From Taeniopygia guttata (Eukaryota; Chordata; Aves; Passeriformes; Estrildidae): a stretch of DNA of 64,000 nt. The DNA lies in assembly GCF_048771995.1 (NCBI RefSeq), contig NC_133028.1, positions 687,001-751,000 on the forward strand, in the 5' to 3' direction. The position numbers and the translations under genes are program-made. The notes below the pieces were generated by a model. The model searched no databases. It saw nothing but the letters and a program-made list of their open reading frames with translations, and was not told the DNA's origin. Below are positions 25,320 through 36,200 of the stretch, one piece after another; position 1 is the first letter of the stretch; each line of letters starts with the position of its first letter.

Positions 25320-25715
25320 CGGCGGCTCTGCAGCTCCTGCTGCTCCTCTGGAGTCCTGCAGCTGTGCAGCTCCTGCTGCTCCTCTGGAATCCAGCAGCTG
25401 TGCAGCTCCTGCTGCTCCACTGCAATCCAGCAGCTGTGCAGCTCCTGCTGCTCCTCAGGAGTCCAGCAGCTCTGCAGCTCCTGCTGCTCCACTGCAGTCC
25501 AGCAGCTGTGCAGCTCCTGCTGCTCCACTGCAGTCCAGCAGCTCTGCAGCTCCTGCTGCTCTGCAATCCAGCAGCTGTGCAGCTCCTGCTGCTCCTCTGC
25601 AATCCAGCAGCTCTGCAGCTCCTGCTGCTCCTCTGCAATCCAGCAGCTGTGCAGCTCCTGCTCCACTGCAATCCAGCAGCTGTGCAGCTCCTGCTGCTCC
25701 ACTGCAATCCCCCCT
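25320..25715. repeat. Minisatellite of about 39-42 bp, 9-10 copies
   Basis: Units contain the cores ctgcagctcctgctgctc and cagcagctgtgcagctcc, with internal triplet changes that leave three frames open. It is a classic VNTR array. Its translations (CAAPAAPLQSSS and similar) are not a protein family. Confidence 0.9.
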
Positions 25716-27025
25716 TAGATGTGGGGCTGGCCCAGCATCCTGTGGCACCTGCAGGTGACAGGAGTGGGGATGTCACAGGTACCCAGGTGGTGGCACGGGC
25801 CGTGCCTCCCTCGTGTCAGGAGTGCAGAGAATGGCTGTGTCTGAAGATGAGCTGTCAGGTTAAGTCACCTCATCTTGGTGATCCTCCTGGAGCCCCTGGA
25901 GCTGGGAGTGTGGCTTGGCCCACCCAGGGCCAGAGCTGGAGAGCTGATCCCGAACCCAGCCATTCCCCTTCCTCCTCCAGGCCCTTGCTCCATGGAGAGC
26001 TGGCCCTTGGGTGCTGGGTGGTGCTCCAGGCACAGAGCTGGGCCATGGGAGAGGGTTTCCCTGGATTTCTGCTCTGTGAGGAGCATTGTGATGAGCATTT
26101 AAAGGGAAATGTTCCTGGTTTTTCCCTGTGCTCTGCAGTGACCTTGGGAGCAGCACTGAAAGCTGGGACAGGGCAAGGCTGGCTCAGAGCAGGGGACAGG
26201 GCTGGGCTAGCATCACCCTGAGGTGTTCTACCTTGGCCTTAAGCTCCATCATAACTCAGATCCACTTGGGATGCAGTTCTGGATTAGGAGCCGGTGAGCA
26301 GCTGATTCCACGCTGGAGTTGATGTTCATGGACCAGGAGAGGAAACTGGTCCAGCTTCTTGGCAGGTCCACCAGACCTTCAGACCTGGCTGTGGGGTGTG
26401 AAGCTCCCCTGCTCCTCTGGAAGGACCTGGTGCCACCATCCCAGAACAAACAGCTCGAGGAATGTCTCCAGCTCTTGGATCCTCCAGAGACAAGTGGAGG
26501 AGGCAGACCCTGCTCTGCTCAGCCGAGCCCTGCGTGCACCACCCAGTGGGAAGCAGTAGGAGAATGATTTCTTTTCAAAAGTGCCTTTTCCAGCCCTGCA
26601 GCAGCGACTGTTCCCACTGGCCGTGGGGCTGGCAGCTGTCTGTGACCACCCCTGGGTGGGAATATCCCCCTGCTTTCAAACACATCCAAGCATTGCCACT
26701 GACTTCCCAGGGAGGTTCCCAGGCACGCTCTGCTTGTGGCCTCAGTGCTGGCTGTGGGGATGCAAAGGTGACAGTGACATCTGGGGCTCAGGCCTGGCTG
26801 TGATGAGCAGCCCTGGTAGCTCCCCCAGCCCCCTCCTCACTCCTGTCCTGGTCAGGGTTTAGTCCCAGTGGGCAGTGCTGGAGCCTCATGTGCAGAGCAG
26901 CAGCTCCTCCAGCCCCTGGCACTGTCCGTGAGTCCCCCCGAGGGCTGTGGGATCCCTCTCCATCCTTTCCAGCTGCCCAGGAATCCTGGGCTCTGTCCTT
27001 GTGCTTGGACAGCTCTGCCAAGGGA

Positions 27026-27260
27026 TCAGAGAATCACAGAGTGTGCTGAGCTGGGAGAGACCCACCAGAGTCCTCCACCCAACCCCTGTCCCTGCCCAGA
27101 CCCCCAAAATCCCACCCTGGGCATCCCTGGCAGCGCTCTCCAAAGGCTCCTGGAGCTCTGGCAGCCCCGGGGCCGTGCCCATTCCCTGGGGAGCCTGGGC
27201 AGTGCCAGCACCCTCTGGATGAAGAACCTTTCCTGATCTCCTAAACCTCTCTGGCCGAGC
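27026..27260 (-). mobile_element. CR1 LINE fragment, reverse orientation
   Basis: It begins agagaatcacagagtgtgct and continues gagctgggagagacccacca, a diverged inverted CR1 3' end. It lies just before the 27.5-kb minisatellite. Confidence 0.6.
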
Positions 27261-27544
27261 TCCAGAATTCCCTGGTGCTGCCCCTGGTCACCAGAGGGGA
27301 GAGATCAGAGCTGCCCCTGTGCTGTCCCTTGGGAGGAGCTGATCCTTTGGCTTGTTGCAGCAGGTTGGTGGCTGCCAGTGCTGTCCCCTGCCAGCACACG
27401 GACAGCAGGAGGCATCGTCGTGGCTGAAGAGGATTTCCACATCCGTGGTATGTCCTGATCCCATCAGCATGGCTGAGGCACGAGGACACGGCGCGGCTGG
27501 GACACACAGCTGGGGGGGCTGTCACCCGTGAGAGGCTTTGCAAA

Positions 27545-28490
27545 GGTCCCAGCTGGAGGTTTGGGTGTTTCCATCCCGATGGATGGAGGTTTGGGTGTTT
27601 CCAATCCCAATGGATGGAGGTTTGGGTGTTTCCCTCCCAATGGATTGAAATTTGGATGTTTCCATCCCAATGGATGGATGTGTTTGGGTGTTTCCATCCC
27701 AATGGATACATTTTTGGATGTTTCCATCCCAATGGATGGAAGTTTGGGTGTTTCCATCCCAAGGATGGAGGTTTGGGTGTTTCCCTCCCAATGGATGGAT
27801 GTGTTTGGATGTTTCCATCCCAATGGATGGATGTTTGGGTGTTTCCATCCCAATGGATGGAGGTTTGGATGTTTCCATCCCAATGGATGGATGTTTGGGT
27901 GTTTCCATCCCAATGGATACATTTTTGGATGTTTCCATCCCAATGGATGGAAGTTTGGGTGTTTCCATCCCAAGGATGGAGGTTTGGGTGTTTCCCTCCC
28001 AATGGATTGAAATTTGGATGTTTCCATCCCAATGGATGGATGTGTTTGGATGTTTCCATCCCAATGGATTGAAATTTGGATGTTTCCATCCCAATGGATG
28101 GATGTTTGGGTGTTTCCATCCCAATGGATGGAGGTTTGGATGTTTCCATCCCAATGGATGGATGTTTGGGTGTTTCCATCCCAATGGATGGATGTGTTGA
28201 TGTTTCCATCCCAAGGATGGATGTGTTTGGATGTTTCCATCCCAATGGATTGAAATTTGGGTGTTTCCATCCCAAGGATGGATGTTTGGGTGTTTCCATC
28301 CCAAAGATAGATATTTGGATGTTTCCATCCCAATGGATTGAAATTTGGATGTTTCCATCCCAATGGATAGATGTTTGGATGTTTCCATCCCAATGGATTG
28401 AAATTTGGATGTTTCCATCCCAATGGATAGATGTTTGGATGTTTCCATCCCAAGGATGGATATTTGGGTGTTTCCATCCCAAGGATGGTG
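27545..28490. repeat. Minisatellite of about 27-37 bp, nearly 30 copies
   Basis: Each unit combines tttgggtgtttccatccc with aatggatggatg and variants (ggttg, ggatgt, aaatttgg, acatttttgg). Blocks of units are themselves repeated in the same order, for example near 27,700 and 27,900. This points to higher-order duplication of several units at once. Confidence 0.92.
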
Positions 28491-29128
28491 CACAGCTGTG
28501 CCTGCTCCTTGCAGGAAGGGAGCATCAGGTCACTTCTCTTTCCATCACGCTGAGAAGGAACTGGATTTTGTTCAGGCCCAGAAAGAACCTTTTTTTGGGT
28601 GAAAAGTGAGGCAAAAATAAATGAAAATCGAATTCCCCCTTAACTGGCTCCTCACCCTCCTTTTGGCCTTGTGGAGGGGACAAATTGTGTGGTGGCTTTC
28701 AGGCAGGTGACATTCAGCTCTTGGGCTGGAGCATCAGTGGTGACCCCAGACTAAGCTGGGGGTCCCTGGGCAGCAGAAAGCTGCTCTGGGCAGTGGGTGC
28801 AGCAGGCTCTGGTCACGCTGGAGCTGTGCTTGAACCCCTGGCAGCCGGGAGTTGTGACCACGGCGTTCCCAGTGAGGATGGGCAGTGCAGGTGTGGGAAC
28901 GGGGATCTCAGCCAAACTCATCTGCTGGGGCCCTTCTCTCCTGTCCGGGTGGGAGCGGCTCCATGGGCCCTGCCCTGCCCTGCTGGCTCTCTCCAGAGCA
29001 GGAGAGCTCTGGGTGGCACAGACAGCGGGTTCGGCTGTTCCTCATCTCCTGGGTGGTGCCATCCCCGTACAACGCCGGGGAGAGGGAGCAGCTGGGGGTG
29101 CTGATCGTGCCACCCTTGTTGCCCACAG

Positions 29129-29312
29129 CCCTCACCCCGTGAAGCCCCTGAGTGCTGTGCAGGAGGGCTCCAGCCAGAGGAAGCAGCAGCACAGGGCCAG
29201 CCTGAGCTCGGCACTCAGCAATGGCCTGGAGAGGCTGAAGACGGCGACCACGAGCAGCGTCCAGCCCGTGGCCACGGCCGGACAAGGCCAGGCGGACAAA
29301 AGCGACCCCAAG
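29129..29312 (+). CDS. RAB11FIP5: RAB11FIP5 coding exon: SPHPVKPLS linker
   Basis: The acceptor is ttgcccacag and the donor is GTAAAG. The exon completes a split Ser codon and encodes SPHPVKPLSAVQEGSSQRKQ, then ASLSSALSNGLERLKTATTS and SVQPVATAGQGQADKSDPK. It ends in phase 0. The PHPVKPLSA and LSSGLEKLKTVTSGS-like blocks are characteristic of RAB11FIP5 just upstream of the Rab11-binding domain. Its start phase is compatible with either preceding exon (12,390 or 23,726). Confidence 0.93.
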
Positions 29313-30128
29313 GTAAAGGTGGGAGGCTGTGCCAGACCTGCTGCAGGTGTGCTGCTGGCAGGGAGCTGCTCTGGGGGAGGCAGAGCGGGGCCTCCATGGG
29401 GTGGGTGCGGGTCCAGGCCTTGGGCTGCTCTGCCTCCCTTCTCCCGTGGGCTCTGCACCTCCTGACCCCGTCGTTCTCCCATCACCTGCTTTGGGCTGGG
29501 GCTGCTGTTGTGCAGTGTGGGGTGAATCCCTGCTTATAGAAACATGGAATGGCTTGGCTTGGAAGGGACCTTAAATCCCATCCAGAGCCACCTCTGCCGT
29601 GGCAGGGACACCTTGCACTGTGCCAGGCTGCTCCAAGCCCCTTCCAACCTGGTCTCCACAAGGTATGGAAGGTGGAAGGTGTAGTAGCTGCCCGAGTGAT
29701 GCTCTGACGGGTTCCTAATCCTGGCAGGGGGAAGGTCCTTCCTGGAGCTTTGCTGACCTGGATATATTCCAGCAAAGCTCCTGTGGCACCTCTGAGAACA
29801 CAGGGGGTGTTCTGAGGGTGACCCCTCCATCCCTCTGTCCACTCCCACTCCGTTTGCCTCCCCAGTGTCACATGGAAAATGCTGCTGGGGTTCACCTGAT
29901 TGAAGGACAAGCACAACCCTGCGGGTCTCAGAGGCCCTGTGGGTGCTGCAGGGAGTTCAGCTGGTGCTTTTTGAGCACACGAGTTCTCTGTGGGTCCCTG
30001 TGCTGCTCCTGCCTCTCCAGCTTAGAAAGACAGACACGGAAAGTAGGAGCACTCTGCCTGCATCCTGCAAACATTACCAGGAGAAGAGGTTTTAATTCCA
30101 GTCCCTGAATGTCCCTCTTGCTTCCCAG
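29313..30128 (+). other. RAB11FIP5: RAB11FIP5 intron 5
   Basis: An 816-bp intron. It carries a reverse CR1 fragment at about 29,536-29,770, starting catggaatggcttggcttgg. No further exon is visible. Confidence 0.85.
29536..29770 (-). mobile_element. CR1 LINE fragment, reverse orientation
   Basis: The inverted CR1 end (ggcttggaagggaccttaaa) is followed by catccagagccacctctgcc and gtggcagggacaccttgcac. Confidence 0.75.
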
Positions 30129-30131
30129 CAG

Positions 30132-30341
30132 GACCCCGCCCAGCTGGACCAGTCAGCCAAGTATTACCACCTGACCCACGACGAGCTGATCCAGCTGCTG
30201 CTGCAGAAGGAGGGCGAGCTGAGCAAGAAGGAGGAGCACATCCACGAGCTGGAGAACTACATCGACCAGCTGCTGGTGCGCATCATGGAGCAGTCCCCCA
30301 CGCTGCTGCAGATCCCGCTGGGTGGGGGCCAGGCCCCGTGA
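30132..30341 (+). CDS. RAB11FIP5: RAB11FIP5 last coding exon: Rab11-binding domain and stop
   Basis: This exon encodes DPAQLDQSAKYYHLTHDELI, then QLLLQKEGELSKKEEHIHEL and ENYIDQLLVRIMEQSPTLLQ, ending IPLGGGQAP and a TGA stop at 30,339-30,341. It is the C-terminal coiled coil that forms the Rab11-binding domain of the FIP family, including the YIDxLLVRIME core. The ending SPTLLQIP separates RAB11FIP5 from FIP1 and FIP2. The acceptor is a tandem NAGNAG (cccagcag), so splicing can start at 30,129, adding one Gln, or at 30,132. The coil dimerises and binds GTP-loaded Rab11 on recycling endosomes. Confidence 0.95.
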   Translation, partial: DPAQLDQSAKYYHLTHDELIQLLLQKEGELSKKEEHIHELENYIDQLLVRIMEQSPTLLQIPLGGGQAP

Positions 30342-31536
30342 GCCTGCCTGGGCCCTGTGAGCCTGCCTGGGCCCCGTGAGCCTGCCCGGGCCCTGTGAGC
30401 CTGCCTGGGCCCCGTGAGCCTGCCCAGGGCAGCAGCACCCAGCGCAGCCGTGCCCCAGCAACCGCGCTGCCAACACCCCTGCGCCCCTCCTCGCACCCGA
30501 GGGCTCCAGTGGCTTCTGTTCCCAGAGCTAGCAGGAAGGGTTACCTGCTCCTTCCCAGCCCAAGCTCAGCCCGGCTCGGCTCCAGGGAGCTGTAGGGTGC
30601 TGGCAGCCCAGCGCCCTATGGGGAGGAGCAGAGCCCTCCCCACGAGGCAGGCGCCTCCGCAGGTTCCCGTTGCTGTGACCGAGTGCCACCTCCCGGGCAC
30701 TCCTGCTGCCAGAGCTTTAAGTGACCCCTGGACATCTGAGAGCTGGAAAGCATCTCCTCGTGACTTCATCCTGCTGCTGCTCCTCTGCCCACACTCCTCC
30801 TCCTGTCTGCCCCGAGGGTGGTGTCCCTGCCTGCCGGATGCTGTTGGGCTGGTGGGTGATGCTGGGGACACTGAGACCCAGTGGGGCTCCCCCAGCACGT
30901 TCCTGACTGGAGCCTGTGGGGCGCCCCTTCCCCTCGTGCCTCAGTTACCCCAGTGAAGGGTGAAGAGCCATCTCCAGTTGTGCCACACTTGTGGGAGATG
31001 CTCCACGAAGGGACAGCGCCAGACCCAGCTGGTGTCAGAGCCTGGCTGGGCCACGCTGGCTCCGTCACAGCACCAGTGCCAGGGTGACACTGCCTCGTGG
31101 CTGGGCTGGGAATACGGCAGAGGGAACGTGGGATGGTGCCCCAGGAGTGCTGCAGGAGATCCTCCGCAGGGCCCACCCAGCAGGGGCTGCTGTGCCCTGG
31201 AGGGACTGGGGATGCAGAATCCACACTGAATGCCCACTCAGTATTCCAAGGAATGCCTGCTCACGGCTGCCCCGCCCTGCCTCTGCCTCATCTGTCCAGC
31301 ACAGCCGGAAAATGCCCCCAGAGCGAGGTCTGGGGGGGTCTGACCCCTCTGCAGGGCCCCTGCGGGGTCAGGCACCCCAAACACTCCTGGCACAGCCCAG
31401 AATTCCCAAATCCTGGCAGGGCAGTGCCCAGCCTGCTCCCTGATCACATCCACATGCTGGGATCAGCTCTCCGGGGCAGTGCCCAGCCTCAGGGGCAGCT
31501 CTGTCCACTGCTGACCCCTGAGTGACCACCCAAAGT
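30342..31536 (+). other. RAB11FIP5: RAB11FIP5 proximal 3' UTR (extent uncertain)
   Basis: The DNA following the stop codon starts with a short tandem repeat (gcctgcctgggccccgtga units to about 30,425). No AATAAA or ATTAAA was found before the ERV boundary near 31,537. The transcript therefore either uses a weak signal here or runs on past the ERV, with a good AATAAA candidate at 41,751. Confidence 0.5.
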
Positions 31537-31830
31537 GTAGCAGCGTGAGACCGCGACTGTTTTCTTTGTTCCCCTTGTAAACTCGTCTATTGCAATTTTC
31601 ATCAAATTCAGTATATGATCTCTTTTGGCGTGCCAATTTCCCTTTTGTTTCCAATTGTGAAGTAATGGTTGGGGTGAGGGTAGAAAGCTGGCCAAGGCTA
31701 CAGGAACCCCCTTGAGGTGTGAAGGATCCCAGCCCATACTCAGCCTCCACAGATAAGGAACGCTCCCCGGGGCAGCATTTTGGGATGGAGTGAGGATGGA
31801 GAAAGCGTAGGACTGGTGTAATTGCACCAA
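31489..31830 (-). pseudogene. Possible ERV env remnant, distal part
   Basis: An open stretch of 113 codons follows the env-like fragment in the ERV sense direction. I recognise no diagnostic motif in it. It is placed here only by position, and it crosses the proposed left edge of the element. Confidence 0.3.
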
Positions 31831-31893
31831 TTTGGGGGGGTGTAATTTTTGTTAAGTGGGGTTACATCTTTCCTATGGGTAGACAGAACAAGT

Positions 31894-32238
31894 TCAGGGC
31901 AGGTCAGGTGTTGGTTGGGAGGTTGATGTTGAAGTTGGACACAGCAATGAGCTTTGGAGGATCCCAACAGCTCTAACCCTGGGGTTCCTCTGGTGCTTGA
32001 GGTAGAGTCTTGGTCCACCCATCCCAAGCATCTGCCAGATTGGGTTTCTTACTGTACGTGGGTACTCATTTCTGCTAAAGGAGCCCCTAGCAGGCAGGTC
32101 GACAGCGGGCTGTCCACGCTGCCCACGGACAGGCAGAGATTGTCTTGCAGTAAAGTCTTGGCCAGTGTGACCCAGATGTTCTGACTGGGCTGGGGGACAA
32201 TCCATGCACCAGCTGATGGAAAGGTGAGGAACATCCAA
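31894..32238 (-). pseudogene. ERV envelope surface-subunit remnant
   Basis: The overlapping minus frames show a WVTLAKTLLQD segment followed by NLCLSVGSVDSPLSTCLLG, a pattern like the N-terminal region of retroviral envelope proteins. The frame is shared between two registers, so at least one frameshift is present. It is a dead fragment without signal peptide or transmembrane segment in one frame. Confidence 0.5.
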
Positions 32239-32239
32239 A

Positions 32240-32995
32240 TCCTGTCTGGAATATCTGGGGATTCCCTGCCGCTGGAGACATGGCAGGATACTTGGGGATG
32301 AGTTGATCTGTGGGTTTGGAAAAACGGATTTTTAGACTTGTATTACTTTAATAGTCCCTCATATCTTCCCATCTTATCCCCTCAGTTTTTACTGAGTAGA
32401 AAAGGTGTGGGAAAACAAGAGGGTATAACAGTGCAACAAACTAAGGAGAGGTAGCAGTAAAACCAACTAAAGAGGTGCAACAATGCAAAACAATGAGCGA
32501 ATGAAACTCAACAGAGAGTCTTAGCATCTTCTGGAGCAGTGCAGAATCATCTTCTGTGGTGAACGTCTGTGTTTACACTCCTCTTCCTTCTCCACACCAC
32601 CTGAGCTTGATGTCTTTGCTGTCTCTGAGGTCCAGGAGTGTCTCTGGATGCTGCATTCCATGTACAGCTTGACATTCCTGCCGGAATCCACCTTGGGCCA
32701 GATCCTGTAGATATGCAAGCATGAACTCTCCCCGAGGAAACTAAAAAAAACCACCTGAAATGGGCCCATTATTTGTTTGGATTTGGGGGCTTTGATCAGC
32801 ACAGGGCGTTTCTCAGTGAGCTGAGCTCTGCTGGTGTTGGAGAAGCACCTGATAATGGGAGGGTTTGGCTCTGTGAATGAATTATTAAGAAAGCTGATGA
32901 CATAAAGAGCCTTACATAATCATTCTACATTTGGTAGTGTTCCACCTTCCCCATGCTGCTGGTCAAGGGCTCTCTTGGGTGTGTGGTGAACCTCT
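32240..32995. other. ERV interior without recognisable coding
   Basis: About 750 bp between integrase and the env remnant. It contains one 93-codon minus frame (32,521-32,802) with no motif I recognise, and otherwise AT-rich decayed sequence. Confidence 0.5.
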
Positions 32996-33427
32996 CTACA
33001 ATGGATTGCCCTGTTGGTGAGTGGGGTATGCCAGTATGCTGATATCACCTCCCACTGATCTGCCTAGGAACTGTTTGAAATTTTTGGCAGTGTAAGCTGG
33101 ACCATTATCTCTTTTGATGCCTTGGGGAATGCCCAGAGTAGCAAACACTAGGAGAAAATGTTGGATGACATCTTTTGTCTTGTCTCCTGCGTGGGCTGAT
33201 GCAAATACAGCCCCAGGGAACGTATCTATGGACACATTAATGTATTTTTGTCTCCCAAAAGGTGCACAGTGTGTGACATCTGCCACAGCTGTAAACTTTC
33301 GAGGCCTCGGGGTTAACCCCAGCCCCCATGGATGGCAAAGCAAACTCCTGGCAATTGGGGCAGGAGCCCGTGATTGCTCTTCCTTGTTCCTTTGTGAGTT
33401 TAAACATCCAGACAAAGGCTGGCACAT
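32996..33427 (-). pseudogene. ERV integrase remnant
   Basis: The zinc-binding region is visible as CPNCQEFALPS in one frame. The catalytic core is visible in another as TAVADVTHCAPFGRQKYI, HFLLVFATLGIPQGIKRDN and GPAYTAKNFKQFLG. The first two acidic residues of the D,D-35-E triad are recognisable (ADVTH and RDNGP). The stretch that should carry the glutamate is degraded and followed by a stop. The frame changes between the zinc region and the core. Confidence 0.8.
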
Positions 33428-33837
33428 TTTGGTGGAAAAACTGATGGCTCAGTTTGGCCTGATTGAAAATCAGGTAGGGTGGTCTGCACTGCCATGGCTG
33501 GGAGATCTGCTCTCCAGCTACCCTCAGTGACTGGTCCTGGGAGGTCAGTGTGTGACCCCACGTGCATGATGTGATATGGTTGCTCTCGGTGGGAGAGGAG
33601 GTATATTAATTTTGAAAGTAATCTATATAGATCTGGATTTGGCACTTCCTTTAACAAAGAATGTTCTGCTCTTTCAGCTATCCCAGCAACACAGGCTGAA
33701 TCAGTAACTAAATTTAAGGGTTGTTTTAATTTCTCAAAGGCTCTGACAACAGCTGCTAATTCTGCAGTTTGTGGGGATCCTCGAACAATTTGAACATCAG
33801 ACTCCCACTCTTGAGTGTCAGGATCCTTCCACGTCAT
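33400..33837 (-). pseudogene. ERV RNase H remnant
   Basis: The frame shows SPQTAELAAVVRAFEKLKQP, LNLVTDSACVAGIAERAEHS and a later HVGSHTDLPGPVTEG. These correspond to the E-helix, the TDS active-site Asp and the HxxxH-like C-terminal segment of retroviral RNase H. It runs out of frame at the integrase border. Confidence 0.85.
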
Positions 33838-33905
33838 AACTGACTTGTGGGATCCCCCTGAACCATCAGTAAATCCAATCTATGCCTTTAGAGCAGTTCT
33901 AGTTT

Positions 33906-34220
33906 TTAATGAATCTGGGACCAAATTGAAGCAAGCATTAAATGGTTCATGTTTTGGTGGGTGAACGGAGATCTGGCCTGGCTGGCTGTCAAGAGCAAAC
34001 TGGAGGTGTTCATTGGTTTGGATAAAGCCTCTAGACGGTTTGATGTCACTGGAAGATTTATGGATGTGAATTCACACCCCACTAGGGTCCCGAGGTGAGC
34101 TCTGGCCTTTATGATAAGCTGGGCCATAAACTCCTGGGGTGTTGTGATGGTCTTGTTTGGTTTGTGTGACTGAAACACCCACTCTGTGATTAGGAGCTGA
34201 TCTCTTGAGTGGGGTCCCAC
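33906..34220 (-). pseudogene. ERV RT connection-domain remnant
   Basis: This open minus segment lies between the RT palm and RNase H in the expected order. The WVFQSHKPNKTITTPQEFMA part looks like the connection or tether region. Assignment is mainly positional. Confidence 0.5.
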
Positions 34221-34450
34221 TGGAAAACGAGCCCATGGAACTTGGGTGACTTACCCAGGATGGCAAATTGGAAGGGCAGGGTAGGATCAGCGTGGTGGGC
34301 TTGTCTTGCGGAGAATGCTTCTGATACCTTCTGGATCTCTACCTGGGTTTCTGGTGTGGTGGTTTGTGTGGAGTCAAGGTCATCAGGGCCTCTCAGAAGG
34401 TTGAAAAGGGGTGACAGGTCCTCGGTCCTGATCCCCAGCAGTGTACAAAC

Positions 34451-35160
34451 CTAGCTGATGCTCCCACAGAGCTGGTGGATGTCCCTCAGGGTTGTCCTTG
34501 AGGGTGAGCTGCTGGGGTACGATGGTCCGCTCGCCGATTCGGAATCCAAGGTAGGTGCACAGGCAGCTGTGCTGAATCTTCTCCGTAGCAATTTCAGATC
34601 CTGCTCCTTTGATGGCCTGAATTGTCTCTTTGAGAGCAGTCTACAGATAATGGTCACAGTGCAAATTAGAATATCGTCCATGTAGTGAAAAATGATGGCA
34701 TCAGGAAATCTTTCCCAAATGGGCGAGAGAATGTGGGCAACGAACACTTGGCAGATGGCTCATGAATTTTCCATCGCCTGAGGAAGAACTTGCCATTGTT
34801 ACCTTTTTAGAGGGGCTTGTCTATTAATTGATGGCACAGAAATTGCAAAACTTGGGGCATCTGTGGGATGGAGCGGGATGTTAAGAAGGAATCTCTGATA
34901 TCAATGACTGCCAATTTCCAATCTCAGGAGCGCTGAAGGTGAGGGCAGGCCAGGCTGTAAAGAGCCCATGTCCTCAATGACCTCGTTGACCTTTCTGATG
35001 TCTCGTAGGAGCCTCCACTTGTCTTTGCCTGTTTGCAAATGACAATGACGGGGCTGTTCCAAGGGCTGGTGGATGGTGCTGTGTGGCCCTTAGATAGCTG
35101 CTCCTGCACTAGGGATTCAAGCGCCTTTGTTTTGAGTTCTGCCTGGGGCCACTGTTCCAC
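34451..35160 (-). pseudogene. ERV reverse transcriptase remnant
   Basis: The RT entry segment (EQWPQAELKTKALESLVQEQ, then [17 protein letters not shown]) lies at 34,924-35,160. The catalytic palm with FHYMDDILI lies at 34,451-34,747. The intervening segment shows stops and frameshifts, so no functional enzyme can be made. The YMDD box and the [10 protein letters not shown] block are standard retroviral RT signatures. Confidence 0.85.
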
Positions 35161-35235
35161 CCAAGTGGCATCATCCGATTTCCGTGTGAGCGGTGAGGTG
35201 GGGCACTCTACAGTGGCCCCACGGGATTTCTACAG

Positions 35236-35740
35236 CTAGACATCCTGTGGGTGGGAAGGGATTTCTAGTCTGGCTCCCCATTGTGACAACAGATCTGTTC
35301 CCCAAAAGATGACAGGTGCCTTTACCACAAAAGGTCTTGCTGTGGCAATTTGACCCTCAGGACCTTTAATAAGGATTGACCTTTTACACCACACAGAGGT
35401 GGCAGCTCCTCCAATCCCAGAGATGACTCCATTGGCTGGCACAAATTCCCAGCCGAGTGGTGATGGTGGCATCTGTCCTGCTGTCAGCCATACCTGGAAG
35501 AGAAACTTTGATACCTTTGTTAGACACGCCACATTCTGTAAGAGGTCTGTCTTGGCCTAGCATCTCTGCCCAAAAAACCAGAGGATTTTCTGGCCAAACA
35601 TCAGCCCAGGTGGGTGCAAGAAAAGCTTGGGCAATGAGTGTGCCCTTAGTCAGACACCAGGGTGGGTCTGTACGTATTACAGCCACAGCGATCTCATCCA
35701 TCGGCCCCACAGTCTGGACTTCTGTAAGCACGTGTAACTC
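35236..35740 (-). pseudogene. ERV protease (and possible dUTPase) remnant
   Basis: The segment WGTDLLSQWGARLEIP near 35,245-35,300 is the C-terminal protease block (normally G-R-D-L/I-L). Upstream, MADSRTDATI resembles a diverged aspartic-protease active-site loop. The preceding DEIAVAVIRTDPPWCLTKGT and LIAQAFLAP look like a dUTPase-type tail. At least two frames are needed, so the region is broken. Confidence 0.7.
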
Positions 35741-36179
35741 GTTAACAGTGTCTCCTGTGATTAAAACGTCTCTTGGCCCATCAGGAGGTCCAGTTTGCCA
35801 GCTGGAATTCAGCAGATCGCCTCATCCTCGGATGCAAAGGAAAGGGCGCTCACCAGCGTTCTCCGTGTCCTGCCTGACGGCCTGGGTAGGCCTCGGAGAG
35901 TCAGCGCCCTTCCTCATAGTCAGTGTTGTCACAGGTGATTTCCCAGTGCCTCGATGCTCCGAGATTGTGGGAAAAGAGGGACAAAACAGCTCAAAAGAAA
36001 GATCTTGCAGGAGATTGGCTGGGTCAACCAGACCTCGAGGTCTTGAGGGTTGTCAGTGGGCCTCTGAGGAATTCCCCAGAAAATTTGGCTTTCTCCCCTC
36101 AGAGATCTGGAGCACTTGACTGTGACTTAAAATCCAGTGGCTGGCCAGTGGAGACGCTTTCAAAGGGCTAACGAGAAGC

Positions 36180-36197
36180 CCCGTGGTCAAGGTGCCA
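36180..36197 (-). promoter_or_regulatory. Primer-binding-site-like sequence of the ERV
   Basis: On the minus strand the LTR end ...CTGCTACA is followed by three bases and then TGGCACCTTGACCACGGG. A TGG directly after the LTR CA is the hallmark of a tRNA primer-binding site. The tRNA cannot be named with confidence from this diverged copy. Confidence 0.65.
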
Positions 36198-36200
36198 ATT

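Larger units (their letters stand above)
23727..29128 (+). other. RAB11FIP5: RAB11FIP5 intron 4
   Basis: The intron contains two large VNTRs (25,320-25,715 and 27,545-28,490) and a reverse CR1 fragment at 27,026-27,260. Between them is ordinary GC-rich DNA with no recognisable exon. Reading frames across the VNTRs stay open for hundreds of codons on both strands because the units contain no stop codons. Confidence 0.8.

Noticed and set aside
27241-28609. Frames of 160-413 codons such as MDVSIPMDGC and KHPNIHPLGW repeats
   Set aside because: They arise from stop-free minisatellite units and are open on both strands at once.
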